Positions 1-6,084 of a stretch of 6,433 nt of DNA are shown here, piece after piece. The first letter of the stretch is position 1. Every line of letters begins with the position of its first letter. The notes under the pieces are model-generated. The model was not told where the DNA came from, did not search any database, and worked only from the letters and a program-made list of their open reading frames with translations. The stretch covers positions 1 through 6,433 of the forward strand of contig JAEEPD010000018.1 of assembly GCA_016284575.1 (NCBI GenBank), written 5' to 3'. Origin of the DNA: Bacillota bacterium. GTDB lineage: Bacteria > Bacillota > Clostridia > Peptostreptococcales > Anaerovoracaceae. The position numbers and the translations under genes are program-made.

Positions 1-830
1 GAGCCCTTGCACACATTGCAGCCCTTTCCTCCGCACTGGAAGCACTCCACATCCATCTCGGCGGAGGGCTCGGTGAAGGGGAAGTGGTGAGGTCTGAGCT
101 TGGTCTTCAGGTGGCTTCCGAAAAGGTGCTTGGCGTAGAGGTCCAGGATGCCCTTAAGGTCTGCCATGGTGATGCCCTCATCCACCACAAGTCCCTCGAT
201 CTGATGGAACATGGGAGAATGGGTGGCGTCCGGGGTGTCGCAGCGGAATACTCTGCCCGGGGAGATGAGCCTGATGGGGGTCTCGCCCTTTGCGATGACT
301 CTGGCCTGAACGTCAGAGGTCTGGGTGCGCAGCAGAGTGCTCTCTGTGATGTAGAAGGTATCGGTCATATCCCTGCTGGGGTGATTCGGCCCTGCGTTCA
401 GAGCGTCGAAATTGTTGTGGACGGTGTCGATCTCAGGACCCTCAGCCACGGTGAAGCCCAGGCTGGTGAAGAAATCGATGGTGTCGTCTATTACCAGGGT
501 GACCAGATGCTTATATCCGGGAGCCTTGATGATCCCCGGTTCTGTTACGTCTATGGTCTGAGCCTTGAAGAGGGCTTCCTTCTGAGCAGCCTTAAGCTCC
601 TCGACCTTTTCAGCCAGCAGAGTCTCGAACTGTGCTCTTGCCTCGTTGGCGGCCTGGCCGAAGCTCTTTCTTTCCTCCGGAGCCATGTCCTTCATGGAGC
701 GAAGTATCTCCGTCAGACGGCCCTTCTTGCCCAGCATGTTTACTCTCAGCTTTTCCGCATCATCAAGATTTGCGGCCTGGCCGAGGGCTGCCTTCGCTTC
801 CTCCAGCAGCTTTTTGAGATTGTCATTCAT
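1..830 (-). CDS. pheS: Phenylalanyl-tRNA synthetase alpha subunit, 3' end cut off by window edge
   Basis: This is the catalytic alpha subunit of the alpha2-beta2 phenylalanyl-tRNA synthetase, which charges tRNA-Phe with phenylalanine in the cytoplasm. I translated it by hand from the ATG at 830; 276 complete codons are visible before the window ends. Residues 1-90 form the lysine- and glutamate-rich helical coiled-coil arm. The class II catalytic core follows: NHPSRDMTDTFY (149-160), the motif 2 region GRVFRCDTPDATHS (192-205) running into MFHQIEGLVVD (207-217), and FPFTEPSAEMDV (250-261). Next comes a four-cysteine knuckle (C263, C266, C271, C274) that is common in bacterial PheS. Motif 3 and the C-terminus are missing; the family is usually about 340 residues. 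The start is supported by the N-terminal MNDNLKKLLEEA pattern and a GGAGG 12 nt upstream. The gap after the methyltransferase gene is 29 nt, and pheT would be expected just beyond the window. Identity is very secure. Confidence 0.96.
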   Translation of the reverse strand, partial: MNDNLKKLLEEAKAALGQAANLDDAEKLRVNMLGKKGRLTEILRSMKDMAPEERKSFGQAANEARAQFETLLAEKVEELKAAQKEALFKAQTIDVTEPGIIKAPGYKHLVTLVIDDTIDFFTSLGFTVAEGPEIDTVHNNFDALNAGPNHPSRDMTDTFYITESTLLRTQTSDVQARVIAKGETPIRLISPGRVFRCDTPDATHSPMFHQIEGLVVDEGITMADLKGILDLYAKHLFGSHLKTKLRPHHFPFTEPSAEMDVECFQCGGKGCNVCKG

Positions 831-842
831 AATATAAAAAAT

Positions 843-847
843 CCTCC
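843..847 (-). promoter_or_regulatory. Ribosome binding site of pheS
   Basis: GGAGG on the minus strand lies 12 nt before the pheS ATG at 830, somewhat farther than the usual 6-9 nt. No other in-frame start better matches the PheS N-terminus. The interval holds an AT-rich stretch (TTTTTTATATT) that should be unstructured. Confidence 0.7.
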
Positions 848-859
848 GATTTGTGATAT

Positions 860-1654
860 CTATTTAAGTTTCTGTCTGTATGCCTCGTACATGAGCATGG
901 CCGATGCTGCGGCTGCATTCAGGGATTCTATGCTGCCTGCCATGGGTATCCGAAGGCCAGTGGCCGCCCTTATGAAGCCCTCCGATACACCGTTGCCCTC
1001 GTTACCGATAACTATGGCGGCGTTTTGCGAAAGCTCCGCATCCATGCAGCTAAGCTCTCCGTCCATGACTGCGGCATATAGCCTTTTGCCCCGGCGCCTG
1101 AAAAGCTCCAGAGCTTCGGCTTCATCACCGATGAAAAGAAGGGGCAGCCTGAAAAGGCTTCCTGCGCAGGCTCTTGCGGCCTTAGGACCGTAAACATCGC
1201 AGCAGCCCTTCATAAGAACTGCGCCTGCAAAGCCCATGGCCTCCGCTGTCCTGAGCATGGTGCCAAGATTGCCCGGGTCCTGGACCCTGTCCAGCACCAG
1301 CACATTGGCGCCATCCTCTTTGAACAGCTCATCCTCGCTCCACTGCCTCTTTTCCGCAACTCCTATAATGCCCTGGGAGCTTACGGAGTCGCTGAGCTTG
1401 GCAAAGCACTCATCGGTGAGGCTGTATACGGCCGAACCGCTTTTTCCCGCCAGCCGGATTATATCCTCCAGCTCAGCAGAAAGCGCTCCGGCCCTCGTAA
1501 AGATGAACCGCAGCCTTCCGCCGTACAAAAACGCGTCGCGTATGAAATTAGGCCCTTCCACCAGATACATACCCAGGCTGTCTCTGTATTTCTTCTCCTT
1601 AAGAGCTGCAGCCTGCTTAAGTATTCTGTTGTCCTTAGAGCTTATACTGTCCAT
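860..1654 (-). CDS. TrmH/SpoU-family RNA 2'-O-ribose methyltransferase
   Basis: This 264-residue SPOUT-class enzyme is predicted to transfer a methyl group from S-adenosylmethionine to a ribose 2'-OH in RNA, probably 23S rRNA. Residues 1-100 resemble the L30e-like substrate-binding domain (SSKDNRILKQ near the start, then KKYRDSLGMYLVEG at 21-34). The C-terminal half carries the three family motifs: DRVQDPGNLGTMLRTAEA (122-139, with the conserved Arg135), IVIGNEGNGVS (214-224), and IPMAGSIESLNAAAASAMLMYE (236-257), which form the knotted cofactor site. The length is normal for the family. The ATG at 1654 fits the expected N-terminus, but there is no Shine-Dalgarno sequence before it; a hairpin sits there instead. 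Location directly before pheS is shared with B. subtilis ysgA (rlmP), so a 23S rRNA target is plausible. That target is inferred from synteny and not visible in the protein. Confidence 0.92.
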   Translation of the reverse strand: MDSISSKDNRILKQAAALKEKKYRDSLGMYLVEGPNFIRDAFLYGGRLRFIFTRAGALSAELEDIIRLAGKSGSAVYSLTDECFAKLSDSVSSQGIIGVAEKRQWSEDELFKEDGANVLVLDRVQDPGNLGTMLRTAEAMGFAGAVLMKGCCDVYGPKAARACAGSLFRLPLLFIGDEAEALELFRRRGKRLYAAVMDGELSCMDAELSQNAAIVIGNEGNGVSEGFIRAATGLRIPMAGSIESLNAAAASAMLMYEAYRQKLK

Positions 1655-1660
1655 ATTTAG

Positions 1661-1690
1661 TAAAAGAAGCCGGTGCTTAGCCGGCTTCTT
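1661..1690 (-). terminator. Probable intrinsic terminator or attenuator after ftsZ
   Basis: Bases 1664-1673 and 1681-1690 are perfect 10-bp inverted complements (AAGAAGCCGG and CCGGCTTCTT) with a 7-nt loop. On the minus strand the hairpin begins 9 nt after the ftsZ stop, and its 3' arm runs into TTAC, giving UUCUUUUAC overall. The stem is convincing, but the U-tract is short and interrupted, so termination may be partial. On the plus strand no T-run follows, so it should act only on leftward transcription. It ends 9 nt before the methyltransferase ATG. Confidence 0.68.
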
Positions 1691-1699
1691 GATGCCTAG

Positions 1700-2851
1700 T
1701 TAAAGGGTGAATTTTTTATCTTTCAGGAAATTCGGGATCGGGAAGTCGTTTGCTTCGTTATAGTGGGATCTGGTGAGCTCGCTGTCAGTATCTACAGCCA
1801 CGTCCTTGGGCTCTGCGCTGAAGCCTTCAGCTGCGGGAGCCGGGGCCTGGCCCTGAGCGCTCTGCTTGGGGAGTCTGGAAGCTCCCAGATCGTCCTCAAA
1901 GCCTGTGGCGATAAGGGTAACCTGAATCTCGTTCTCCATATCCTCCTTGATGGCGGTTCCGAAGATGATGATGGCGTCCTCGTCAGCCTCCTGATGGATG
2001 AGATCCGCAGCATCGTTAACCTCGTGCATGCCCAGATCGTATCCGCCGGTGATGTTCAGCAGCACTGCCTTTGCTCCCTTGATGGAGGTCTCAAGCAGCG
2101 GGCTGTTTACGGCATTCTTGATGGCGTCCTTTACCCTGTCCTCTCCGCTGGCTCTGCCAACGCCCATGTGGGCGATGCCGCGGTCGCTCATTACGGTCTT
2201 CACATCTGCGAAGTCCAGGTTGATGAGGCCTGCGTCGCTGATGAAGCCGAAGATGCCCTCTACGCCGTCCTTCAGGACTTCGTCTGCCATTCTGAAGGCC
2301 TCGAGCATGGTGGTCTTCTCTCCGGAGACCTCCAGCAGCTTGTCGTTGGGGATGACTACCAGGGAGTCCACGTAGTTCTTCAGGAACTTGATGCCCAGCT
2401 CAGCGTGCTCCATCCTCTTGCGGCCCTCAAAGGTGAAGGGCTTGGTGACAACGCCTACAGTCAGGGCTCCTGCGGATCTGGCTGCCTTTGCGATGATGGG
2501 TGCAGCGCCTGTACCGGTGCCGCCGCCCATGCCTGCGGTTATGAATACCATGTCGCAGCCGGACAGGAATTTTTCGATTATTTCAAGGCTTTCCTCTGCG
2601 GACTTCTGGCCAATCTCGGGATTTCCGCCTGCGCCTCTTCCCATGGTCAGCTTCTCGCCGATCTGGATCTTGGTCTCAGCCTTGGAGCGGTTAAGAGCCT
2701 GCTTGTCTGTATTTACTGCTACAAAACTGACACCCTTAAGGTTTGATTCTATCATTCGGTTGACAGCATTGCATCCGCCGCCGCCTACACCTACAACGAT
2801 GATCTTTTCCTGAGCGTCAGGTAATTGTTCAAATTGGAAATTCAGGGCCAT
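1700..2851 (-). CDS. ftsZ: Cell division protein FtsZ
   Basis: This 383-residue tubulin homologue binds GTP, polymerises into the Z-ring at midcell and recruits the divisome. The nucleotide-binding domain shows GVGGGGCNAVNRMI (21-34), VNTDKQAL (46-53), the tubulin signature GGGTGTG (109-115), PFTFEGRKR (138-146), and helix H7 beginning TMLEAFRMADEVL (181-193). The catalytic T7 loop is NLDFADVKTVMSDRG (211-225), which completes the GTPase site of the neighbouring subunit. The C-terminal domain follows to about residue 320, then a variable Ala/Gln/Pro/Glu linker (about 325-365), and the conserved tail peptide DFPIPNFLKDKK (369-380), which binds partners such as SepF, FtsA or EzrA. The ATG at 2851 has a strong GGGAGG 7 nt upstream. 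The segment at residues 201-207 departs from the usual ISDLI-type sequence. The gene has its own candidate promoter and is followed by a hairpin. Confidence 0.98.
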   Translation of the reverse strand: MALNFQFEQLPDAQEKIIVVGVGGGGCNAVNRMIESNLKGVSFVAVNTDKQALNRSKAETKIQIGEKLTMGRGAGGNPEIGQKSAEESLEIIEKFLSGCDMVFITAGMGGGTGTGAAPIIAKAARSAGALTVGVVTKPFTFEGRKRMEHAELGIKFLKNYVDSLVVIPNDKLLEVSGEKTTMLEAFRMADEVLKDGVEGIFGFISDAGLINLDFADVKTVMSDRGIAHMGVGRASGEDRVKDAIKNAVNSPLLETSIKGAKAVLLNITGGYDLGMHEVNDAADLIHQEADEDAIIIFGTAIKEDMENEIQVTLIATGFEDDLGASRLPKQSAQGQAPAPAAEGFSAEPKDVAVDTDSELTRSHYNEANDFPIPNFLKDKKFTL

Positions 2852-2858
2852 TTCATAT

Positions 2859-2864
2859 CCTCCC
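2859..2864 (-). promoter_or_regulatory. Strong ribosome binding site of ftsZ
   Basis: GGGAGG on the minus strand has a 7-nt spacer to the ftsZ ATG at 2851. It is the best Shine-Dalgarno sequence in the window and fits the high expression expected of FtsZ. Confidence 0.88.
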
Positions 2865-2889
2865 AGACGAAATAATAATTATCTAAAGT

Positions 2890-2918
2890 ATTGTATCATA
2901 AAGTAAGTATCAGTGCAT
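2890..2918 (-). promoter_or_regulatory. Candidate extended -10 promoter for ftsZ
   Basis: The 74-nt AT-rich gap between divIB and ftsZ contains TGATACAAT on the minus strand (2898-2890). This is a TACAAT -10 hexamer with the TGn extension expected for a housekeeping sigma factor. A 17-bp spacer separates it from ATGCAC (2918-2913), a poor -35 match, so the extended -10 would have to compensate. Transcription would begin near 2883 and leave a leader of roughly 30 nt containing the ribosome binding site. This is a pattern match only. Confidence 0.45.
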
Positions 2919-2925
2919 AACTTTT

Positions 2926-3795
2926 TTATTCAATTTGAGGGCTGAATGCAAGGTAATTTCCCTTGCCCACCTTTATGACGCCTCTGGTTATGTCCTGCTT
3001 GTAGTGCTCCTCCACCAGCTGTCTGATGGCGGACATGTTTTCTATGATGTTCTGCGGTGTGCCCTCGCAGTAGTAATTGTCGTAAATATATGCCCTTACT
3101 ATGACCGTGGAGAAATTTATCTTTTTGAAGTAAAGATCGCTCTCCTCCATTACGGATATCATCGAAAGGGTGTCATTCAGAAGATAGGCCTGCTCCACCT
3201 TCAGGGGGCTTCCGGGCTGCATCTCGTTGATGGTCATGCCAAGCAGCTGAGGAAGCACCGGCTCCTGATCAGTAAGCCGCAGCACCATGCCGTCCGCGTC
3301 GATGAGTATGAACTCCTCTCCATAGGGCACTGCTGCGTACTCCAGCCTCTCCTCAATGTTTATTTTTATGGTGCCTCTGGGCACTTTTTTGATCTCTGCC
3401 AGCCTTATGTATGGGTCGCTGAGCAGAGCGTCCTTTGCGTCGATGGTCTTGGTCTCAAAAAGGTTATAGCCCGTCTTAAGACCGGATATCTCCACCACCT
3501 GAGCCTTGGTGTAATAACGGTTGCCGCTGACCTCGATATCAGTGATGGTGAAGAAATCGGACCTGGCGAAGAAATACAGTCCGACGCATACAGCACAAAA
3601 AAGCAAAAATCTGAGGAAGGGATGCTTCTTTCTCCTCCTCTTTTTCTTGCTCTTCTTTCTGACCTTATCCTGCTCGTCCTCGTAGATGGCGGACTCGTAG
3701 CCCGACAGCTCCTCTCCGGTCAGGTAGTCGTCAGCCTCTTCTTCCTCTTCGATCTCCTCGATCTCCTCGTAGTCGGTCTCCGGCTTATTGTCCAT
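2926..3795 (-). CDS. divIB: Cell division protein DivIB/FtsQ
   Basis: This 289-residue bitopic membrane protein of the divisome is expected to pair with DivIC and FtsL and to regulate septal peptidoglycan synthesis by FtsW and its partner PBP. The cytoplasmic N-terminus is strikingly two-part: a very acidic stretch (about 9-43, including EEIEEIEEEEEADD) and then a basic cluster KKSKKKRRRKK (47-57). One membrane segment follows (about 60-77, FLRFLLFCAVCVGLYFFA). Outside, the FtsQ-type POTRA domain begins at FTITDIEVSGNRYYTKAQV (82-100) and runs to about 150, including YNLFETKT (110-117) and the typical VPRGTIKINIEER (138-150). The beta domain occupies about 152-275. The ATG at 3795 lies 10 nt after the murG stop. 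The only Shine-Dalgarno-like bases (AGGA) are one nucleotide from the ATG, so initiation may depend on coupling to murG. The order murG-divIB-ftsZ supports the call. Confidence 0.93.
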   Translation of the reverse strand: MDNKPETDYEEIEEIEEEEEADDYLTGEELSGYESAIYEDEQDKVRKKSKKKRRRKKHPFLRFLLFCAVCVGLYFFARSDFFTITDIEVSGNRYYTKAQVVEISGLKTGYNLFETKTIDAKDALLSDPYIRLAEIKKVPRGTIKINIEERLEYAAVPYGEEFILIDADGMVLRLTDQEPVLPQLLGMTINEMQPGSPLKVEQAYLLNDTLSMISVMEESDLYFKKINFSTVIVRAYIYDNYYCEGTPQNIIENMSAIRQLVEEHYKQDITRGVIKVGKGNYLAFSPQIE

Positions 3796-3805
3796 GTCCT
3801 GATGA

Positions 3806-4900
3806 CTAAATATTCAGATTCTGATAGATGATGTCAGCTGCGTCCAGTCTTGCGATCTTCACTGCGGCCTCCGACATGGCATTTAGTCTTTCGGGGCTTT
3901 CCAGAAGGGAAATGACGCTTCCGGAAAAGAGCTCCGGATCGTCCTTCATGCTGCTTTCCTGAAGCAGGAGCGCGGCGCCGCTGTCAGCCACAGCCTTCGC
4001 ATTGTGGAACTGGTGGTTGTTGGTGACGTTGGGCGACGGGATGAGCACGCTGGGCTTTCCGCAGGCAAGAAGCTCGGATACCGCGATGGCTCCGGCTCTG
4101 CTCACCACAAGATCCGAGGCGCACATAAGGGTTGGCATGTTGTCCGCATAGGGCAGCAGCCTGGTGTTTTCGGGCACCCCGCCCCTGGCATCGTACTCAG
4201 CCTTGATCTCGTCAAAATAACGTCTGCCTGTAATAAATATTAATTTTATACCATCAGCTGCAGTTTCGCAAGAAAAGCTTAAGGCTGCCTTGTTTATTAT
4301 TTCAGCTCCGAGGCTGCCGCCGAAGATCAGAAGGATGCGGTCCTCTTCGGAATACCCCAGTTCCTGCCTGCACTGAGCCTTGTCAAGCACCTTAAAGGCG
4401 GATCTTATGGGATTGCCGCTGAGCACAGTCTTTTCCGGGTGCCGGAACTGGTCTTTGCTGCTTTCAAAGCTTATGAAAACCTTGGTCGCGTAGCGCTCCA
4501 GCATCTTGTTGGAAACGCCCACCACAGCATTCTGCTCGTGTATGTAGCAGGGAACTCCGAGCCTTGAGGCCGTCATGATGACGCTGCCCGTAACATAGCC
4601 GCCGGTTCCGATGGCCACATCCGGCTTAAAATCCTTCATGATATGATAGGCCTCCTGGCTGCCCTTCATGGCGTCCCGCAGGGTCTTTATGTTGCTCACA
4701 AGATGGTGACGGTCGATGCCTGAAGCGTCGATGCCCCTGATCTCATAGCCCGCTGCAGGCACCAGGGAATTTTCCATGCCCTTTTTTGTCCCGATGAACA
4801 GTATATTGGCATCCGGGTGATGTTCTTTTATCTTGTCGGCGATGGCGATGGCAGGATAGATATGTCCGCCTGTGCCGCCGCAGCTCATTATAACGTTCAT
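3806..4900 (-). CDS. murG: UDP-GlcNAc transferase MurG (lipid I to lipid II)
   Basis: This 364-residue GT-B glycosyltransferase adds N-acetylglucosamine from UDP-GlcNAc to lipid I on the inner face of the membrane, making lipid II, the substrate of FtsW. The N-terminal Rossmann domain has the glycine loop CGGTGGHIYPA (7-17), GTGGYVTG (98-105), HEQNAVVG (121-128) and SGNPIR (161-166). The C-terminal UDP-GlcNAc domain has FGGSLGAEIINKA (193-205), DLVVSRAGAIAVSELLACGKPSVLIPSP (263-290, containing the donor-binding loop and the conserved Glu276) and NHQFHNA (295-301). The open frame extends upstream to an ATG at 4996. The true start is the ATG at 4900, because it puts the glycine loop at the usual N-terminal position, has AGGGAG 5 nt before it, and avoids an 86-nt overlap with ftsW. 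Length is typical. Confidence 0.96.
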   Translation of the reverse strand: MNVIMSCGGTGGHIYPAIAIADKIKEHHPDANILFIGTKKGMENSLVPAAGYEIRGIDASGIDRHHLVSNIKTLRDAMKGSQEAYHIMKDFKPDVAIGTGGYVTGSVIMTASRLGVPCYIHEQNAVVGVSNKMLERYATKVFISFESSKDQFRHPEKTVLSGNPIRSAFKVLDKAQCRQELGYSEEDRILLIFGGSLGAEIINKAALSFSCETAADGIKLIFITGRRYFDEIKAEYDARGGVPENTRLLPYADNMPTLMCASDLVVSRAGAIAVSELLACGKPSVLIPSPNVTNNHQFHNAKAVADSGAALLLQESSMKDDPELFSGSVISLLESPERLNAMSEAAVKIARLDAADIIYQNLNI

Positions 4901-4905
4901 GGCAG

Positions 4906-4911
4906 CTCCCT
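4906..4911 (-). promoter_or_regulatory. Ribosome binding site of murG, touching the ftsW stop
   Basis: AGGGAG on the minus strand lies 5 nt before the murG ATG at 4900. Its first base is the last base of the ftsW TAA codon (4913-4911), so ribosomes finishing ftsW sit directly over it. It decides the murG start against the upstream ATG at 4996. Confidence 0.78.
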
Positions 4912-6083
4912 TATATCTCTCTGACCTTGGCATTTTCAGTATGCCTTGAAATATTGAAAAGTATACCCATTTCCATGAGGAACAGTACGCTGGCATTTCC
5001 GCCCTGGCTCACGAAGGGAAGGATTACTCCCGTGGGCGGGAAGGAGGCACTTACGACGGCGATGTTCAGTATCACCTGCAGGGCCAGATGGAGGGTTATT
5101 CCTGTGGCCAGCATCATCCCGTAGTAGTCCTTGATGCTGACGCAGACCTTGAAGCAGCGCCAGATAAGGAGCAGATACACGAACATCAGCGCCAGCACGC
5201 CGAAGTAGCCCAGCTCCTCTCCTATGATGGCCAGAATGAAGTCATTCTGGGGCTCAGGCAGGTAAAGGGTCTTCTGAACGCTTTTCCCAAGGCCCACGCC
5301 GAATATGCCGCCGGAGCCTAAGGCCAGCAGACCCTGCACCACCTGGTATCCGCTGCCAAGAGCGTCCTTGAAGGGATCGAAGAAGGTCACCACCCTCTCC
5401 CTTATGTGCGCCGCCTGAGACAGATTTATTATCAGTACAAAAAGGGCTGCGCCGCCTCCAAGAGCCAATCCCACCAGCCACCAGGAAAGTCCCGCCACGA
5501 ACATCATGCCCGCGCAGATCAGAACCACCAGGCCCGCGGTGGAGAAATTGGGCTGCTTATATATCAGGAAGAAGGCAGCTCCTGCGATGGCCCCAAGGGG
5601 TATAATGCCCCTGGTCCAGCTCTTTATCTTCTCCGGATCCTTCGCCAGATAGTAGGCAAAGAAGAGTATTACGCAGGTCTTCATGACCTCTCCGGGCATT
5701 ACAGTGAAAAGCTTGAAATCCAGCCATCTTGTGGCGTTGTTTATGGTCTTGCCAAGGGGCGTGAAGATGAGCAGCAGGAGGATGAAGCCGACAGCGATGG
5801 CCGGTATGCCAGCCAGCTTGAACCAGCGGTAGTCGATGTTGGCGCAAAACAGGAACACGACCCAGCCAAGAGTTGTCCACATGGCAGCCTCCTTAAGGAA
5901 TTTCAGTGGATCTCCGGATTTGCTCAGGGCCTGATAATAGCTGGAGCTGAAGATCATGATCAGGCCAAAAAGGGTAAGCGCCATAACAAACACCACGATC
6001 ATGAAATCTCCGTCGGTGCGCTTCTGTGCCTTTATCTGAGCCTTTCTGGCCTTTTGTTTCAGTTCGTTCAGCTTGTCTGCCAT
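4911..6083 (-). CDS. ftsW: Septal peptidoglycan glycosyltransferase FtsW (SEDS family)
   Basis: This 390-residue polytopic SEDS protein polymerises lipid II into glycan strands at the division septum together with a class B penicillin-binding protein. A basic amphipathic cytoplasmic tail (1-25) precedes about ten membrane segments, roughly 27-48, 66-82, 90-109, 131-147, 157-175, 181-198, 200-221, 284-308, 320-345 and 350-378. The large loop at about 222-283 holds the family signature: LGSGYQVVQGLLALGSGGIFGVGLGKS (242-268) and LPEPQNDFILAIIGEELG (275-292). Asp281 matches the catalytic aspartate of FtsW/RodA. FPPTGVILPFVSQGG (348-362) and the terminal MGILFNISR (372-380) are also characteristic. 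SpoVE and RodA are close paralogues, but the position between murD and murG favours FtsW. Two positions differ from the usual signatures (MPGE at 129-132 and SQGGNA at 359-364). The start follows the murD stop by one base with no nearby Shine-Dalgarno. Confidence 0.93.
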   Translation of the reverse strand: MADKLNELKQKARKAQIKAQKRTDGDFMIVVFVMALTLFGLIMIFSSSYYQALSKSGDPLKFLKEAAMWTTLGWVVFLFCANIDYRWFKLAGIPAIAVGFILLLLIFTPLGKTINNATRWLDFKLFTVMPGEVMKTCVILFFAYYLAKDPEKIKSWTRGIIPLGAIAGAAFFLIYKQPNFSTAGLVVLICAGMMFVAGLSWWLVGLALGGGAALFVLIINLSQAAHIRERVVTFFDPFKDALGSGYQVVQGLLALGSGGIFGVGLGKSVQKTLYLPEPQNDFILAIIGEELGYFGVLALMFVYLLLIWRCFKVCVSIKDYYGMMLATGITLHLALQVILNIAVVSASFPPTGVILPFVSQGGNASVLFLMEMGILFNISRHTENAKVREI

Positions 6084-6084
6084 T

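Noticed and set aside
831..859. Possible T-box or other leader controlling pheS
   Set aside because: The gap is only 29 nt, too short for a T-box; it holds only the ribosome binding site and an AT-rich spacer.
84..1193. Long plus-strand open frame (369 codons) antisense to pheS and the methyltransferase
   Set aside because: It overlaps two well-supported minus-strand genes, starts with GTG without a clear ribosome binding site, and its translation shows no recognisable domain. It is explained by codon bias of the opposite strand.
1747..1788. CTGACA and TATAAC as a promoter for the methyltransferase within the ftsZ 3' end
   Set aside because: The spacing is about 20 bp, too long, it lies in coding sequence, and the transcript would still meet the hairpin at 1664-1690.
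1763..2746. Plus-strand open frame (327 codons) antisense to ftsZ
   Set aside because: It is fully covered by an intact, highly conserved ftsZ. The translation is a compositional shadow without recognisable motifs.
2842..2856. Four-codon mini-ORF (MKWP then stop) overlapping the ftsZ start in another frame
   Set aside because: Its ATG is only 2 nt from GGAGG, too close for initiation, while the ftsZ ATG has ideal 7-nt spacing. Probably chance.
2935..3831. Plus-strand open frame (298 codons) antisense to divIB
   Set aside because: It mirrors divIB; its hydrophobic runs are reverse-complement shadows of acidic and lysine/arginine codons, not a membrane protein with supporting signals.
4901..4996. 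Upstream ATG that would lengthen MurG by 32 residues
   Set aside because: It lies inside ftsW and adds residues absent from the family, whereas the ATG at 4900 has a good ribosome binding site and the expected N-terminal glycine loop.
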